Shown here piece after piece: positions 50,254 to 58,584 of a stretch of 64,000 nucleotides of DNA. The translations under genes were made by a program, and so were the position numbers. Positions within the stretch are counted from its first letter, which is position 1. Each line of letters begins with the position of its first letter. The DNA is from Pseudaquabacterium inlustre (GTDB lineage: Bacteria > Pseudomonadota > Gammaproteobacteria > Burkholderiales > Burkholderiaceae_C): contig NZ_JBBUTH010000003.1 in NCBI RefSeq assembly GCF_038066595.1, positions 124,001 to 188,000 on the forward strand, in the 5' to 3' direction. The notes under the pieces are model-generated. The model saw only the letters and a program-made list of their open reading frames with translations, was not told the DNA's origin and searched no databases.

Positions 50254-50849
50254 AGCGTCAGGAAATTCAGCACAAAGGGAAGGTGGTCGTCGAAGTCGGA
50301 GATCGCGTGGTCGCTGCCGTCCAGCAGCCGGATCGTGGCGCCCGGATACCGGCCGGTCATTTCCTGCCAGCTCAGCACCTCGTCACCGCGCGCGATCACC
50401 GCCCCGTAACGATCGGGCCGGGTGATGGCCGGCACCGTGAGCGAGCGCAACTCGGCGATGAATTCTTCGCGGAAGAAGAAGCGCTCTTCCGGCGTGTGGA
50501 AGGCCGTCTGCTCGCCGATGTAGGCCGCCAGGTCGCGCGCGGGGTCGACGGCCGGGTTCAGCAGCATCGCGCGGCAGCCGGTGGCCTCGGCCACCGCGGT
50601 GGCATAGAAGCCGCCCAGCGACGAGCCCACCACGGCCATGCGCTCGTGCGGCCAGTCGGCGATCAGGTGCTGGATCAACGCCCAGGCCTCGGCCGGCGAG
50701 GGCGGCAGCTGCGGGCAGCACCACACCACATCGGGCCGGTGCGCGGCCATCCAGGCGTGCATTCGCCGGGCCTTGAACGACTTGGGCGACGAGCGGAAGC
50801 CATGCAGGTAGAGCAGGTGGGTGATGGGGGTGGCGGGCGCCGGGCTCAT
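50244..50849 (-). CDS. YqiA/YcfP-family alpha/beta hydrolase
   Basis: This 201-residue esterase-like protein has LLYLHGFRSSPKSFKA at the N-terminus, the nucleophile elbow GSSLGGFYA, the acid near ARGDEVLSW and the His in GSDHAISDFDDHL. These match the YqiA/YcfP group. The start at 50849 overlaps the folE-like stop by four bases and the 3' end overlaps the fabG-like start by 10 bases, so the three are translationally coupled. The substrate is unknown. Confidence 0.87.
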   Translation of the reverse strand: MSPAPATPITHLLYLHGFRSSPKSFKARRMHAWMAAHRPDVVWCCPQLPPSPAEAWALIQHLIADWPHERMAVVGSSLGGFYATAVAEATGCRAMLLNPAVDPARDLAAYIGEQTAFHTPEERFFFREEFIAELRSLTVPAITRPDRYGAVIARGDEVLSWQEMTGRYPGATIRLLDGSDHAISDFDDHLPFVLNFLTLCD

Positions 50850-51493
50850 CCGATGGCCCGCATGAATTCGGCCCGCAGCGCCGCATCGTCGGCCAGGCAA
50901 CCGGCGAAGGCCTGCGTCACCACGCGCTCGTCACCCCGGCGGTCTTCGCCCAGCAGCAGGCACAGCTGCTCGGCCTCGATCACGCAGGCGGCGCCGCGCG
51001 CGTGGCCGTGGGTGAGCAATGCGTCGGCGATGTCGCGGGTCATCCACTCCTGGTAGGTGAAGCGGTGGCCGATGGCATCCACCAGGCGGGCGATGCGGCC
51101 GAAGCCGTGCAGCCGGCCGCCCGGCACATAGGCCACATGCGCCACGCCGCGAAACGGCACCAGGTGGTGCGGGCACACGCCATGCACCGCGATGCCGCGC
51201 ACCACCACCATGTCCTGGCGCGGGTCGGCAAAGCCCTCGCCCAGCACCTCGGCCGGATCGAGCGCGTAGCCGCCCAGGAGGCGCTTTTCCCACAGGTCGC
51301 GCACGCGCCTGGGCGTCTTGCCGGTGTGCACGCCTTCGGCCGGCACGCCGCAGGCGGCCATCAGGTCGGCGATGGCGCGCTCGAAGGCCTCGCCGTCGAA
51401 GCTGCCGCTGCGGGCGATGCCCACGCCGCCGGCCGGTGGCGGGCTGCCCGGGCCGTGATCGTGGGGATCGTCGTGCGGGCAGGCGTGGTGCAT
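50846..51493 (-). CDS. folE: Divergent GTP cyclohydrolase I homologue
   Basis: This 215-residue T-fold protein aligns along its length with GTP cyclohydrolase I. Zinc ligands are kept: C107, H110 (VCPHHLVPF) and C178. H109, equal to E. coli H112, is also kept, as are Q148-E149. Other positions differ: E. coli H179 is Gln176, S135 is Gly132, and the KARGIRD segment with R185 is replaced by LLGEDRRG. The N-terminus is His-rich (MHHACPHDDPHDHG). So the usual full reaction, GTP to dihydroneopterin triphosphate, is uncertain. It lies 25 bases after mpl and overlaps a hydrolase gene. Confidence 0.78.
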   Translation of the reverse strand: MHHACPHDDPHDHGPGSPPPAGGVGIARSGSFDGEAFERAIADLMAACGVPAEGVHTGKTPRRVRDLWEKRLLGGYALDPAEVLGEGFADPRQDMVVVRGIAVHGVCPHHLVPFRGVAHVAYVPGGRLHGFGRIARLVDAIGHRFTYQEWMTRDIADALLTHGHARGAACVIEAEQLCLLLGEDRRGDERVVTQAFAGCLADDAALRAEFMRAIG

Positions 51494-51518
51494 GGCAGCG
51501 CTTTCGTGGGAGGACGGG

Positions 51519-52883
51519 TCAGCGCTGCAGCGCGGTGAGCAGCTTGTCGTGGATGCCGCCGAAGCCGCCGTTGCTCATCACCAGCACATGGTCGCCCGGC
51601 TTGGCGGCGCGGGCGATCTGGGCCACCAGCTTGTCCACGTCGTCGGCCACGCGGGCCTGCTCGCCCATCGGCGCCAGGGCCTCGGCGGCGCTCCAGCCGT
51701 AGTGGCCCTGCAGGCAGAACGCCAGGTCGGCCTCCTCCAGGCTCCAGGGAAGCTGGGCCTTCATGCTGCCCTGCTTCATCGTGTTGCTGCGCGGCTCGAA
51801 CACGGCCAGGATGCGGTCCAGCCCCACCTTGCGGCGCAGGCCGTTGATGGTGGTGCGCATGGCGGTGGGGTGATGCGCGAAGTCGTCGTAGACCTTGACG
51901 CCGCCGGCCTCGCCCTTGAGCTCGAGCCGCCGGCGCACGTTCTCGAACGTGGCCAGCGCCTGGGCCGCCGCTTCAGGCGCCACGCCCACATGCTCGGCCG
52001 CGCCGATGGCGGCCAGCGCATTGAGCTGGTTGTGCTCGCCCAGCAGGTTCCACTCCACGCGGGCGATCTTCAGGCTGCCGCGCAGCACGTCGAAGGCATG
52101 CGGCTCGCCGCGGGCCCGCAGCGCACCGGGCTCTTCCTTGCGCGCACCGAAGCGCTGCACCTCGCTCCAGCAGCCACGCGCCAGCACGCGGTTCAGCGAC
52201 TCCTCGCGGATGTTGACCACCAGGCGGCCATTGCCAGGCACCGTGCGCACCAGATGGTGGAACTGGGTCTCGATGGCGCCGAGATCCGCAAAGATGTCGG
52301 CGTGGTCGTATTCCAGGTTGTTCAGGATGGCCGTGCGCGGCCGGTAGTGCACGAACTTGCTGCGCTTGTCGAAGAAGGCGGTGTCGTATTCGTCGGCTTC
52401 GATGACGAATGCATTGCCTGTGCCCAGGCGAGCCGACACGCCGAAGTTCAGCGGCACGCCGCCCACCAGAAAGCCCGGCTGCAGCCCGGCACGCTCCAGG
52501 ATCCAGGCCAGCATCGAGGTGGTGGTGGTCTTGCCGTGCGTGCCGGCCACGGCCAGCACATGGCGTGGCCGCGACGGGTGGTGCAGCACGTTCTCGGCCA
52601 GCCATTGCGGGCCGCTGATGTAGGGCACGCCGGCATTCAGCACGGCCTCCATCAGCGCATTGCCGCGGGTGACCACATTGCCGATCACGAACAGGTCGGG
52701 CTTGAGCGCCAGCTGGTCGGCGCCGAAGCCTTCGATCAGGTCGATGCCGAGGGCGCGCAGCTGGTCGCTCATCGGCGGGTAGACGTTGGCGTCGCAGCCG
52801 GTGACGCGGTGGCCGGCCTCGCGGGCGATGGCGGCGAGGCCGCCCATGAAGGTGCCGCAGATGCCGAGGATGTGGATGTGCAT
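51519..52883 (-). CDS. mpl: UDP-N-acetylmuramate:L-alanyl-gamma-D-glutamyl-meso-diaminopimelate ligase
   Basis: This 454-residue Mur ligase of the Mpl type reattaches recycled tripeptide to UDP-MurNAc in cell-wall recycling. It begins MHIHILGICGTFMGGLAAIAREAGH, has the ATP loop AVAGTHGKTTTTSMLAW, EADEYDTAFFDKRSKF, NNLEYDHADIF and the C-terminal DDFAHHPTA motif. These separate Mpl from MurC. A TAGAAT box on the minus strand (52893-52898) sits only about 10 bases before the ATG. Confidence 0.95.
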   Translation of the reverse strand: MHIHILGICGTFMGGLAAIAREAGHRVTGCDANVYPPMSDQLRALGIDLIEGFGADQLALKPDLFVIGNVVTRGNALMEAVLNAGVPYISGPQWLAENVLHHPSRPRHVLAVAGTHGKTTTTSMLAWILERAGLQPGFLVGGVPLNFGVSARLGTGNAFVIEADEYDTAFFDKRSKFVHYRPRTAILNNLEYDHADIFADLGAIETQFHHLVRTVPGNGRLVVNIREESLNRVLARGCWSEVQRFGARKEEPGALRARGEPHAFDVLRGSLKIARVEWNLLGEHNQLNALAAIGAAEHVGVAPEAAAQALATFENVRRRLELKGEAGGVKVYDDFAHHPTAMRTTINGLRRKVGLDRILAVFEPRSNTMKQGSMKAQLPWSLEEADLAFCLQGHYGWSAAEALAPMGEQARVADDVDKLVAQIARAAKPGDHVLVMSNGGFGGIHDKLLTALQR

Positions 52884-52892
52884 GGGGCCAGG

Positions 52893-52898
52893 ATTCTA
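52893..52898 (-). promoter_or_regulatory. -10 box just upstream of mpl
   Basis: TAGAAT on the minus strand lies 10 bases before the mpl ATG. No good -35 is visible 17 bases away. If used, the mpl transcript would be nearly leaderless, and there is no Shine-Dalgarno sequence before the ATG. Confidence 0.35.
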
Positions 52899-52929
52899 GG
52901 AGGCAGCCTGGCCTCCCCTCGGTGGCTGA

Positions 52930-52973
52930 GGCGTGCGTGGTGCCGTCCCCTGTCTGGGGATGTCGCGCACGCC
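52930..52973. promoter_or_regulatory. Nested inverted repeats upstream of the PEP-CTERM gene
   Basis: Outer arms GGCGTGCG (52930-52937) and CGCACGCC (52966-52973) are perfect complements, and an inner stem TCCCC/GGGGA (52946-52950 with 52956-52960) sits inside them. The structure ends 92 bases before the ATG at 53066. It could be an operator for the divergent mpl and PEP-CTERM genes or an RNA structure. Confidence 0.4.
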
Positions 52974-53065
52974 AGGCCCGGCGTACAAGCTGGAACTGCG
53001 ACACGACAAGGCGCGGATCCGGCAGGAGGGCCGGCGCCGCCGGCCATGCCAACAGGAGGTCTGCC

Positions 53066-54043
53066 ATGCTCACGCACCCACTTCAACGCCCCAAGGGCGC
53101 CGTCGGCCTGGCCCTGGCCGCCCTGACGGGTCTGTTCGGGGTTCCGGCCCAGGCTCAGACCGGGCAGGCCACGCTGACCCTCGGCGCCCATGCGTACCAC
53201 GACGACCAGTCGCGCGACCTCAGCGGCAACGCCAGCACGGTGCTGACCGACCGGTTGTTCGCCGACGACACCACGGGCGCCGTCGGCACCGGCTACGACT
53301 ACGCCTCCCACCAGTGGGCCGAGGCCTTTGGCCGTGTGACGCCCACCGTGCTGCAGCTGTCCAGCCAGGTCTACGCCAGGACCCGGTCGATCGGGCCGGC
53401 CTACGCCGCCTTTGCGTCGGCGTCGGCCAATGCCTATGTGCAGGTGCCGTTCTTCGTGCCCGCCCTGGCCAATGCGCCAGCAGGCAGCCAGGGCACGGCG
53501 GTCGTGCCGCTGCACATCACCGGGGACGTCTGGGCCGACGATCCGCTGTACGTCAATGCCACCGGGCTGGAGCTGCGTGGCCAGGCCCATTTCCACGCCT
53601 GGGCCACCGGCCTGCAGGCCACCGGCTGCCCGTACTACACCGATGCAGCCTGCCGCAACATCGTGGCCGACTCGCAGGGCAAGGCCATCACCGGCAACGC
53701 CCCTTTCCGCACCTGGACGCTGAACATCCCGGTCACCTTCGGTGCCTGGAGCAGCTTCTCGCTGCAGATGTGGACCTCGGCCGGCGCTTACGCCAATGCG
53801 CCTGGCGACGGCAGCTGGCAGCAGTATGGCGCCTGGTCGAACGCGGCGCATTCGATGCGCTGGGGCGGCATCCAGCAGATCCTGAATGCGCAGGGCCAGG
53901 CCTTGTCGGGGTGGACGGTGGAGTCCCTGCCGGGTGTGGATCTCACAGTGTCGGCCGTGCCGGAGCCGCAGTCGCTGGCGCTGTGGCTGGCCGGCCTGGG
54001 CCTGATGTGGTTGGCCGTGCGGTGCCGCCGGCCGCAGCCCTGA
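53066..54043 (+). CDS. PEP-CTERM sorting domain protein
   Basis: This 325-residue exported protein has a Sec signal peptide (GAVGLALAALTGLFGVPAQAQ), a beta-rich body with no known domain I can name, two Cys in CPYYTDAAC, and a C-terminal VPEPQSLALWLAGLGLMWLAVRCRR tail. That tail is a textbook PEP-CTERM signal: VPEP, membrane helix, Arg cluster. An exosortase (EpsH/XrtA) would cleave it; none is in the window. The AGGAGGT site at 53054-53060 is the strongest ribosome site I saw here and fixes the start. These proteins usually go to the cell surface together with exopolysaccharide. Confidence 0.85.
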   Translation: MLTHPLQRPKGAVGLALAALTGLFGVPAQAQTGQATLTLGAHAYHDDQSRDLSGNASTVLTDRLFADDTTGAVGTGYDYASHQWAEAFGRVTPTVLQLSSQVYARTRSIGPAYAAFASASANAYVQVPFFVPALANAPAGSQGTAVVPLHITGDVWADDPLYVNATGLELRGQAHFHAWATGLQATGCPYYTDAACRNIVADSQGKAITGNAPFRTWTLNIPVTFGAWSSFSLQMWTSAGAYANAPGDGSWQQYGAWSNAAHSMRWGGIQQILNAQGQALSGWTVESLPGVDLTVSAVPEPQSLALWLAGLGLMWLAVRCRRPQP

Positions 54044-54075
54044 TCCTGCGCGGAGATCGCGTCGCTCAAAGGTTC

Positions 54076-54912
54076 TCAGGCCGCGAAACCCTGGCGGCCG
54101 GCCCATTCAGCGCCGGGCGCCAGGATCACCGGCGTGTCGATCACGCCGGCCTCCACGCACAGGAAGTGGCGCCAGTCCTCGTCGGGCAGGTCGGGCAGCG
54201 CGGCGGCCTTGTCGGGGCCCGGGTTCCACACCACGGCCTCGGGCAGGCCCTCGTGGTCGATGTGCAGGCGGCCCAGTGCGCTGGCCAGTTCCAGTGGGTG
54301 CTTCACGTCACAGTAGATGCGGTCGATCTCGCCGACGAAGCCGATCGGGTCGAACTCCTGGTGGCAGCGCTCGCCGTCGTTCAGCGTGTCCTCGTAAGTC
54401 AGGCCGTACACGCCGTGCAGCCGGGCCTTCAGCAGGTCGTCGATGCGCAGGTAGCTGTGCAGCGCGGCGGTGAACTCGAAGGGCGCGTGACCGGTGTTGG
54501 TGACCGCCAGTTCCACGTCCAGCTGGCGGCCCGAGACCACCAGGGTCAGCTCGGCTTCGAAGTCGTGCGGCCAGATCGCGCGGGTGGTCTCGTTGCTCAC
54601 CAGATTCAGCACGCCGATGGCCGCGCCGCCGCGCTCGGCACCTTCGACCCATTCCCAGGCCAGGGTGCGGGCGAAGCCATGCTTGGGCAGCGGCCCGCGC
54701 CCGGCGAACTGCGGAAAGCACACCGGGATGCCGCCGCGCACCGCCTGGCCGGGGCCGGCCAGGGCTGAAGGCGACAGGTACAGGCGCTCGTCGTCGCCGG
54801 CCGGGATCCACGACACGATGTGCGCGCCATGCAGCAGCACGATGGCCTGGGCACCATCGGGCGCCACCAGGCGCATGGCCGGCTGGCCCAGCACGGTGAC
54901 GGCCTCGATCAT
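54076..54912 (-). CDS. D-hexose-6-phosphate mutarotase (YeaD-like aldose 1-epimerase)
   Basis: This 278-residue galactose-mutarotase-fold protein interconverts anomers of a hexose 6-phosphate. Conserved features are ERLYLSPSA, GGIPVCFPQFAGRGPLPKHGFAR with the catalytic His, ALHSYLRIDDL, and the catalytic Glu in CVEAGVI near the C-terminus. The ATG overlaps the hemL stop by four bases, so the genes are coupled, although the pathways are unrelated. Confidence 0.88.
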   Translation of the reverse strand: MIEAVTVLGQPAMRLVAPDGAQAIVLLHGAHIVSWIPAGDDERLYLSPSALAGPGQAVRGGIPVCFPQFAGRGPLPKHGFARTLAWEWVEGAERGGAAIGVLNLVSNETTRAIWPHDFEAELTLVVSGRQLDVELAVTNTGHAPFEFTAALHSYLRIDDLLKARLHGVYGLTYEDTLNDGERCHQEFDPIGFVGEIDRIYCDVKHPLELASALGRLHIDHEGLPEAVVWNPGPDKAAALPDLPDEDWRHFLCVEAGVIDTPVILAPGAEWAGRQGFAA

Positions 54913-56219
54913 GCGCAGGCCTTGCTCAGGTCGGCAAAGGCCTCGGCCGCCGCGGCCACGGTGGCGGCGATGTCGGCCTCGGTGTGCGCGGCGCTGACGA
55001 AGCCGGCCTCGTACAGCGCCGGTGCCAGGTACACGCCGCGGTCCAGCATGCCGTGGAAGAAGCGGTTGAAGCGCTCCTTGTCGGTGGCCATCACCGCGTT
55101 GTAGTGCTGCGGCAGGCTGTCGAAGAAGAAGAAGCCGAACATGCCGCCTTCGCTGTCGCCGCAGAACGGGATGCCGGCGGCTTGCGCGGCCTGCGTGAGC
55201 CCGCTCACCAGGCTCTGCGTCTTGGCGGCCAGCGCCTCGTAGAAGCCGGGCTTGGCGATTTCCTTCAGCGTGGCCAGGCCGCAGGCCGTGGCCACCGGGT
55301 TGCCGGAGAGCGTGCCGGCCTGGTAGACCGGGCCCAGCGGCGCCAGGTGCTTCATGATCTCGCGCGTGGTGCCGAAGGCCGCCAGCGGCATGCCGCCGCC
55401 AATGACCTTGCCGAACACGCTGATGTCGGGCGCGAAGCCGGGAATGGCCTTCGCATAGACCGACTGCGCACTGCCCAGCGCCACACGGAAGCCGGTCATC
55501 ACTTCGTCGAACACGAACAGCGCGCCGTGCTGCTTGCACAGCTCATGGATGCGCTTCACGAAGGGCACTTGCGCCCGCACGAAATTCATGTTGCCGGCGA
55601 TCGGCTCGATCATCACGCAGGCGATGTCGGCGCCGTGGGCGGCGAAGGCGGCCTCGATCTGCGCGAGGTTGTTGTACTCCAGCACCAGCGTGTGCTGCAC
55701 CACCTCGGCCGGCACGCCGGCGCTGGTGGGGTGGCCGAAGGTGGCCAGGCCCGAGCCGGCCTTGACCAGCAGCGCATCGGCATGGCCGTGGTAGCAGCCT
55801 TCGAACTTGATGATCTTGCTGCGGCCGGTGGCGCCGCGCGCCAGACGGATGGCGCTCATGCCGGCCTCGGTGCCACTGCTCACCAGCCGCACCTGCTCGA
55901 TGCTGGGCACCAGCGCGATGATGGCCTCGGCCAGCTCGATCTCGCGCTCGGTGGGCGCGCCGAAGCTGAAGCCCTCCAGCGCCGCCTTCTGCACCGCCTC
56001 CAGCACGGCCGGGTGGCCGTGGCCCAGGATCATCGGGCCCCAGGAGCCGATGTAGTCGATGTAGCGCTGGCCCTCGGCGTCCCACATGTAGGGGCCTTGC
56101 GCGCGGGCGATGAAGCGCGGCGTGCCACCCACGGCGCGGAAGGCGCGCACGGGCGAGTTCACGCCGCCGGGAATGACGCGCTGGGCGCGCTCGAACAGGG
56201 TCTGGTTGCGGTCGGTCAT
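54909..56219 (-). CDS. hemL: Glutamate-1-semialdehyde 2,1-aminomutase
   Basis: This 436-residue PLP enzyme makes 5-aminolevulinate in the C5 route to haem. The PLP Lys is in DISVFGKVIGGGMPLAAFG, with GSWGPMILGHGHP, NSGTEAG-type VSSGTEAGMSAIRLARG and GNMNFV motifs. It is full length and starts 21 bases after the thiD stop. Its product is the precursor of the haem that the ccm and sor genes use. Confidence 0.96.
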   Translation of the reverse strand: MTDRNQTLFERAQRVIPGGVNSPVRAFRAVGGTPRFIARAQGPYMWDAEGQRYIDYIGSWGPMILGHGHPAVLEAVQKAALEGFSFGAPTEREIELAEAIIALVPSIEQVRLVSSGTEAGMSAIRLARGATGRSKIIKFEGCYHGHADALLVKAGSGLATFGHPTSAGVPAEVVQHTLVLEYNNLAQIEAAFAAHGADIACVMIEPIAGNMNFVRAQVPFVKRIHELCKQHGALFVFDEVMTGFRVALGSAQSVYAKAIPGFAPDISVFGKVIGGGMPLAAFGTTREIMKHLAPLGPVYQAGTLSGNPVATACGLATLKEIAKPGFYEALAAKTQSLVSGLTQAAQAAGIPFCGDSEGGMFGFFFFDSLPQHYNAVMATDKERFNRFFHGMLDRGVYLAPALYEAGFVSAAHTEADIAATVAAAAEAFADLSKACA

Positions 56220-56239
56220 CGGGCGTCGGGGCTCGGGAT

Positions 56240-57277
56240 TCAGTGCATGCGCCGCGGCGGCGGCTTGTTGGCCTTGGGCGGCTCGGGCTCGGCCGGGCTG
56301 GGGGCGGCCGCCGGGGGCATCGATGCACCGGGCTGGCCGTCGGCGCCTTCCTGGCCTTCCTCGGCCGGCGGCAGGGCCCAGAAGAAACGGTCGGGCACCA
56401 CGCCACCCATGCCGGGGCGGAAGCCGGCGTCCAGCGTCTGGTCCATGAAGCTCAGCGCCTCGCCGACGGCGGCCTGCAGCTCGCTGCCCGAGGCCAGCAG
56501 CGCGGCCAGCGCCGCGCTCAGCGTGTCGCCGGCGCCGACGAAGGCGGTGTCGAACATCTCGAACTTCTCGCCGGTGATCGCGCCTTGCGGCGAGGCCAGC
56601 ACGTTGTCGATGTACTGCTCGGTGCCCTTGGTCGGCAGCATGATGCCGGTGACCAGCACATAGCGCGTGCCGCGCTCGCCAGCGGCCACGGCCAGCTCGC
56701 GCGCCGACGGCGGCCGCTCGCTTTCCCAGTCGGGCAGCAGGAAGTCGGTCAGCGTCTTGTGGCTGCCCACCAGCAACTCGGTGGCCGGCAGGATCAGCTC
56801 GCGGAAGGCTTCGTGGTAGGGCTGGGCCTGGTCTTCATCCAGCCAGCCCAGGTTGGGCAGGTAAGAGACCAGCGGCACATCGGGGTAGTCGGACAGGATC
56901 TCGGCCACCGCGCTGACGCCCTCGGCGCTGCCGAGGAAGCCCACCTTCCAGCCCGAGACGGTGATGTCCTCGAGGATGGTGCGCGCCTGCTCGGTGATGA
57001 CCTCGGCGTCGATCGGGTGGTGGTCGAAGATCTCGGCCGAATCGCGCATCAGCACGCCGCAGGTGACCGGCAGCGCGTGCGCGCCCATGGCCGCCAGCGT
57101 GGCCACGTCGCCGGCGCTGCCGCCCGCGCCGCTGGGGTCGGCCACGTTGAAGCTCAGCACGCAGGCCGGTGCGGGTGCCTCCTGCAGGGCTTCGTCACCG
57201 GGCTCGGCCGCGTGGTCGGCGCCCGCGGCGCCGGGCGCATGGCCGGGCGCTGGGCCGGAAGGGGGGCGGGAGGTCAT
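56240..57277 (-). CDS. thiD: Hydroxymethylpyrimidine/phosphomethylpyrimidine kinase family protein
   Basis: This 345-residue ribokinase-fold enzyme of the ThiD family phosphorylates HMP and HMP phosphate for thiamine synthesis. It has VLSFNVADPSGAGGSAGDVATLAAMGAHALPVTCGV and the C-terminal AFVGAGDTLSAALAALL. In E. coli ThiD the last motif is GTGCTLSA with catalytic Cys213; here Asp is in the Cys position, as in ordinary PfkB kinases. Both ends have low-complexity Pro/Ala extensions (residues 1-35 and the last 45). The chosen ATG is 57277. The ThiD call is good at the family level, less so for the exact reaction. Confidence 0.8.
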   Translation of the reverse strand: MTSRPPSGPAPGHAPGAAGADHAAEPGDEALQEAPAPACVLSFNVADPSGAGGSAGDVATLAAMGAHALPVTCGVLMRDSAEIFDHHPIDAEVITEQARTILEDITVSGWKVGFLGSAEGVSAVAEILSDYPDVPLVSYLPNLGWLDEDQAQPYHEAFRELILPATELLVGSHKTLTDFLLPDWESERPPSARELAVAAGERGTRYVLVTGIMLPTKGTEQYIDNVLASPQGAITGEKFEMFDTAFVGAGDTLSAALAALLASGSELQAAVGEALSFMDQTLDAGFRPGMGGVVPDRFFWALPPAEEGQEGADGQPGASMPPAAAPSPAEPEPPKANKPPPRRMH

Positions 57278-57385
57278 CGATGGCGGATCCGGAAGGGTCT
57301 GCCGGCGGCGCGGCAATCGTCGTCGCGCGAGCCGTGCAGGCAGGGGAGGATTGAAAAAGCAGGCCAGGGTGGGAATCCGCCAGAC

Positions 57386-57428
57386 TTGGGGGCGGAAACC
57401 CGTGGCTACAATGCCCGCTTCATTGTAG
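57386..57428 (+). promoter_or_regulatory. Rubredoxin promoter with inverted repeat over the -10 and start site
   Basis: TACAAT (57407-57412) is a near-consensus -10. A possible -35 is TTGGGG (57386-57391) with a short 15-base spacer. CTACAATG (57406-57413) and CATTGTAG (57421-57428) form a perfect eight-base inverted repeat around seven bases, covering the -10 and the likely transcription start. Confidence 0.5.
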
Positions 57429-57444
57429 TGACCTGCCCGACAAC

Positions 57445-57618
57445 GTGACCGAACCGCGCACCTGGATGTGCCTCATCTGTGGCTGGATCTATGACGAGGC
57501 CGCCGGCGACGTCGAGCACGGCATCGCCCCCGGCACCCGCTGGGAAGACGTGCCGATGAACTGGACCTGCCCCGAGTGCGGCGCCCGCAAGGAAGACTTC
57601 GAGATGGTGCCGGTCTGA
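57445..57618 (+). CDS. rubA: Rubredoxin
   Basis: This 57-residue electron carrier starts at GTG 57445 and is easy to miss because of its size. The two CxxC knuckles that hold one iron are MCLICGWIYDEAAGD and TCPECGARKEDFEMV. The gene sits just before the pilus chemosensory genes, a common order in betaproteobacteria. No rubredoxin partner enzyme is nearby. Confidence 0.93.
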   Translation: MTEPRTWMCLICGWIYDEAAGDVEHGIAPGTRWEDVPMNWTCPECGARKEDFEMVPV

Positions 57619-57693
57619 CCGGTCGCCGTCCTCCCACGCTGCCGTCGCGGCCCGCCGAGACTGCCGTTCCCGCCCTTCCGAGGATCGCCTGAC

Positions 57694-58149
57694 GTGGACG
57701 ATGCCCTGCCCACCCCCGCCGCGGCCCCGGCTGCCGCGGGCACCCGCGTGCTGGTCATCGACGACAGCAACACGATCCGGCGTTCGGCCGAGATCTTCCT
57801 GAAGCAGGGCGGGCACGAGGTGGTGCTGGCCGAGGACGGCTACGACGCGCTGGCCAAGGTCAGCGACCACACGCCCGACCTGATCTTCTGCGACATCCTG
57901 ATGCCGCGGCTCGACGGCTACCAGACCTGCGCCATCATCAAGCGCAATCCGCGCTTCGCCCGCGTGCCGGTGATCATGCTGTCGTCCAAGGACGGGCTGT
58001 TCGACCGGGCCCGCGGCCGCATGGTGGGCTCGGAGGACTACCTCACCAAGCCCTTCACCAAGGAACAACTGCTGCGCGCGGTCGAGCAGTTCAGCCGGGC
58101 CGCCACGGCGCCGGGCGGCGCCATGGCGACCGACCCCCCCCAACGCTGA
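57694..58149 (+). CDS. pilG: Type IV pilus response regulator PilG
   Basis: This 151-residue single-domain receiver protein carries the phospho-acceptor D67 in DLIFCDILMPRLDG, the acidic pair in VIDDSNTIRR and the Lys in YLTKPF. The N-terminus has a 16-residue Ala/Pro stretch before the receiver. It starts with GTG behind a GAGGA site. It is the first of the pilGHIJL genes that control twitching motility through pilus extension. Confidence 0.88.
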   Translation: MDDALPTPAAAPAAAGTRVLVIDDSNTIRRSAEIFLKQGGHEVVLAEDGYDALAKVSDHTPDLIFCDILMPRLDGYQTCAIIKRNPRFARVPVIMLSSKDGLFDRARGRMVGSEDYLTKPFTKEQLLRAVEQFSRAATAPGGAMATDPPQR

Positions 58150-58185
58150 ACCGACTGCGCGGGCACGATCCGGGAGAATCATCCG

Positions 58186-58551
58186 ATGCCAGTGCACGAC
58201 ATCCTGCTCGTCGACGACTCCAAGACCGAACTGCATGTTCTGTCCGAGATGCTGCGTCGCGAGGGTTTCCAGGTCCGCACCGCCGAATCCGGCGAAGAGG
58301 CGCTCAAGCGCCTGGCCGAGGCCAAGCCCGACCTGATCCTGATGGACGTGGTGATGCCGGGGCAGAACGGCTTCCAGCTCACCCGCACGATCACCCGCGA
58401 TCCGCGTTATGCCGGTCTGCCGGTGATCATGTGCACCAGCAAGAATCAGGAGACCGACCGCGTCTGGGGCCTGCGCCAGGGCGCCAAGGACTACGTGGTC
58501 AAGCCGGTCAAGGCCGACGAACTGCTGGCCAAGATCCGCCAGTTCGACTGA
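58186..58551 (+). CDS. pilH: Type IV pilus response regulator PilH
   Basis: This 121-residue receiver has D54 in DLILMDVVMPGQNGFQLT, ILLVDDSKTE at the N-terminus and Lys in YVVKPVK. A GGGAGAA ribosome site precedes the ATG. PilH acts opposite or alongside PilG, tuning pilus retraction. It follows pilG by 36 bases. Confidence 0.9.
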   Translation: MPVHDILLVDDSKTELHVLSEMLRREGFQVRTAESGEEALKRLAEAKPDLILMDVVMPGQNGFQLTRTITRDPRYAGLPVIMCTSKNQETDRVWGLRQGAKDYVVKPVKADELLAKIRQFD

Positions 58552-58584
58552 GCCGCACCGCCCCACGCCGTACCGGAAGCATCC

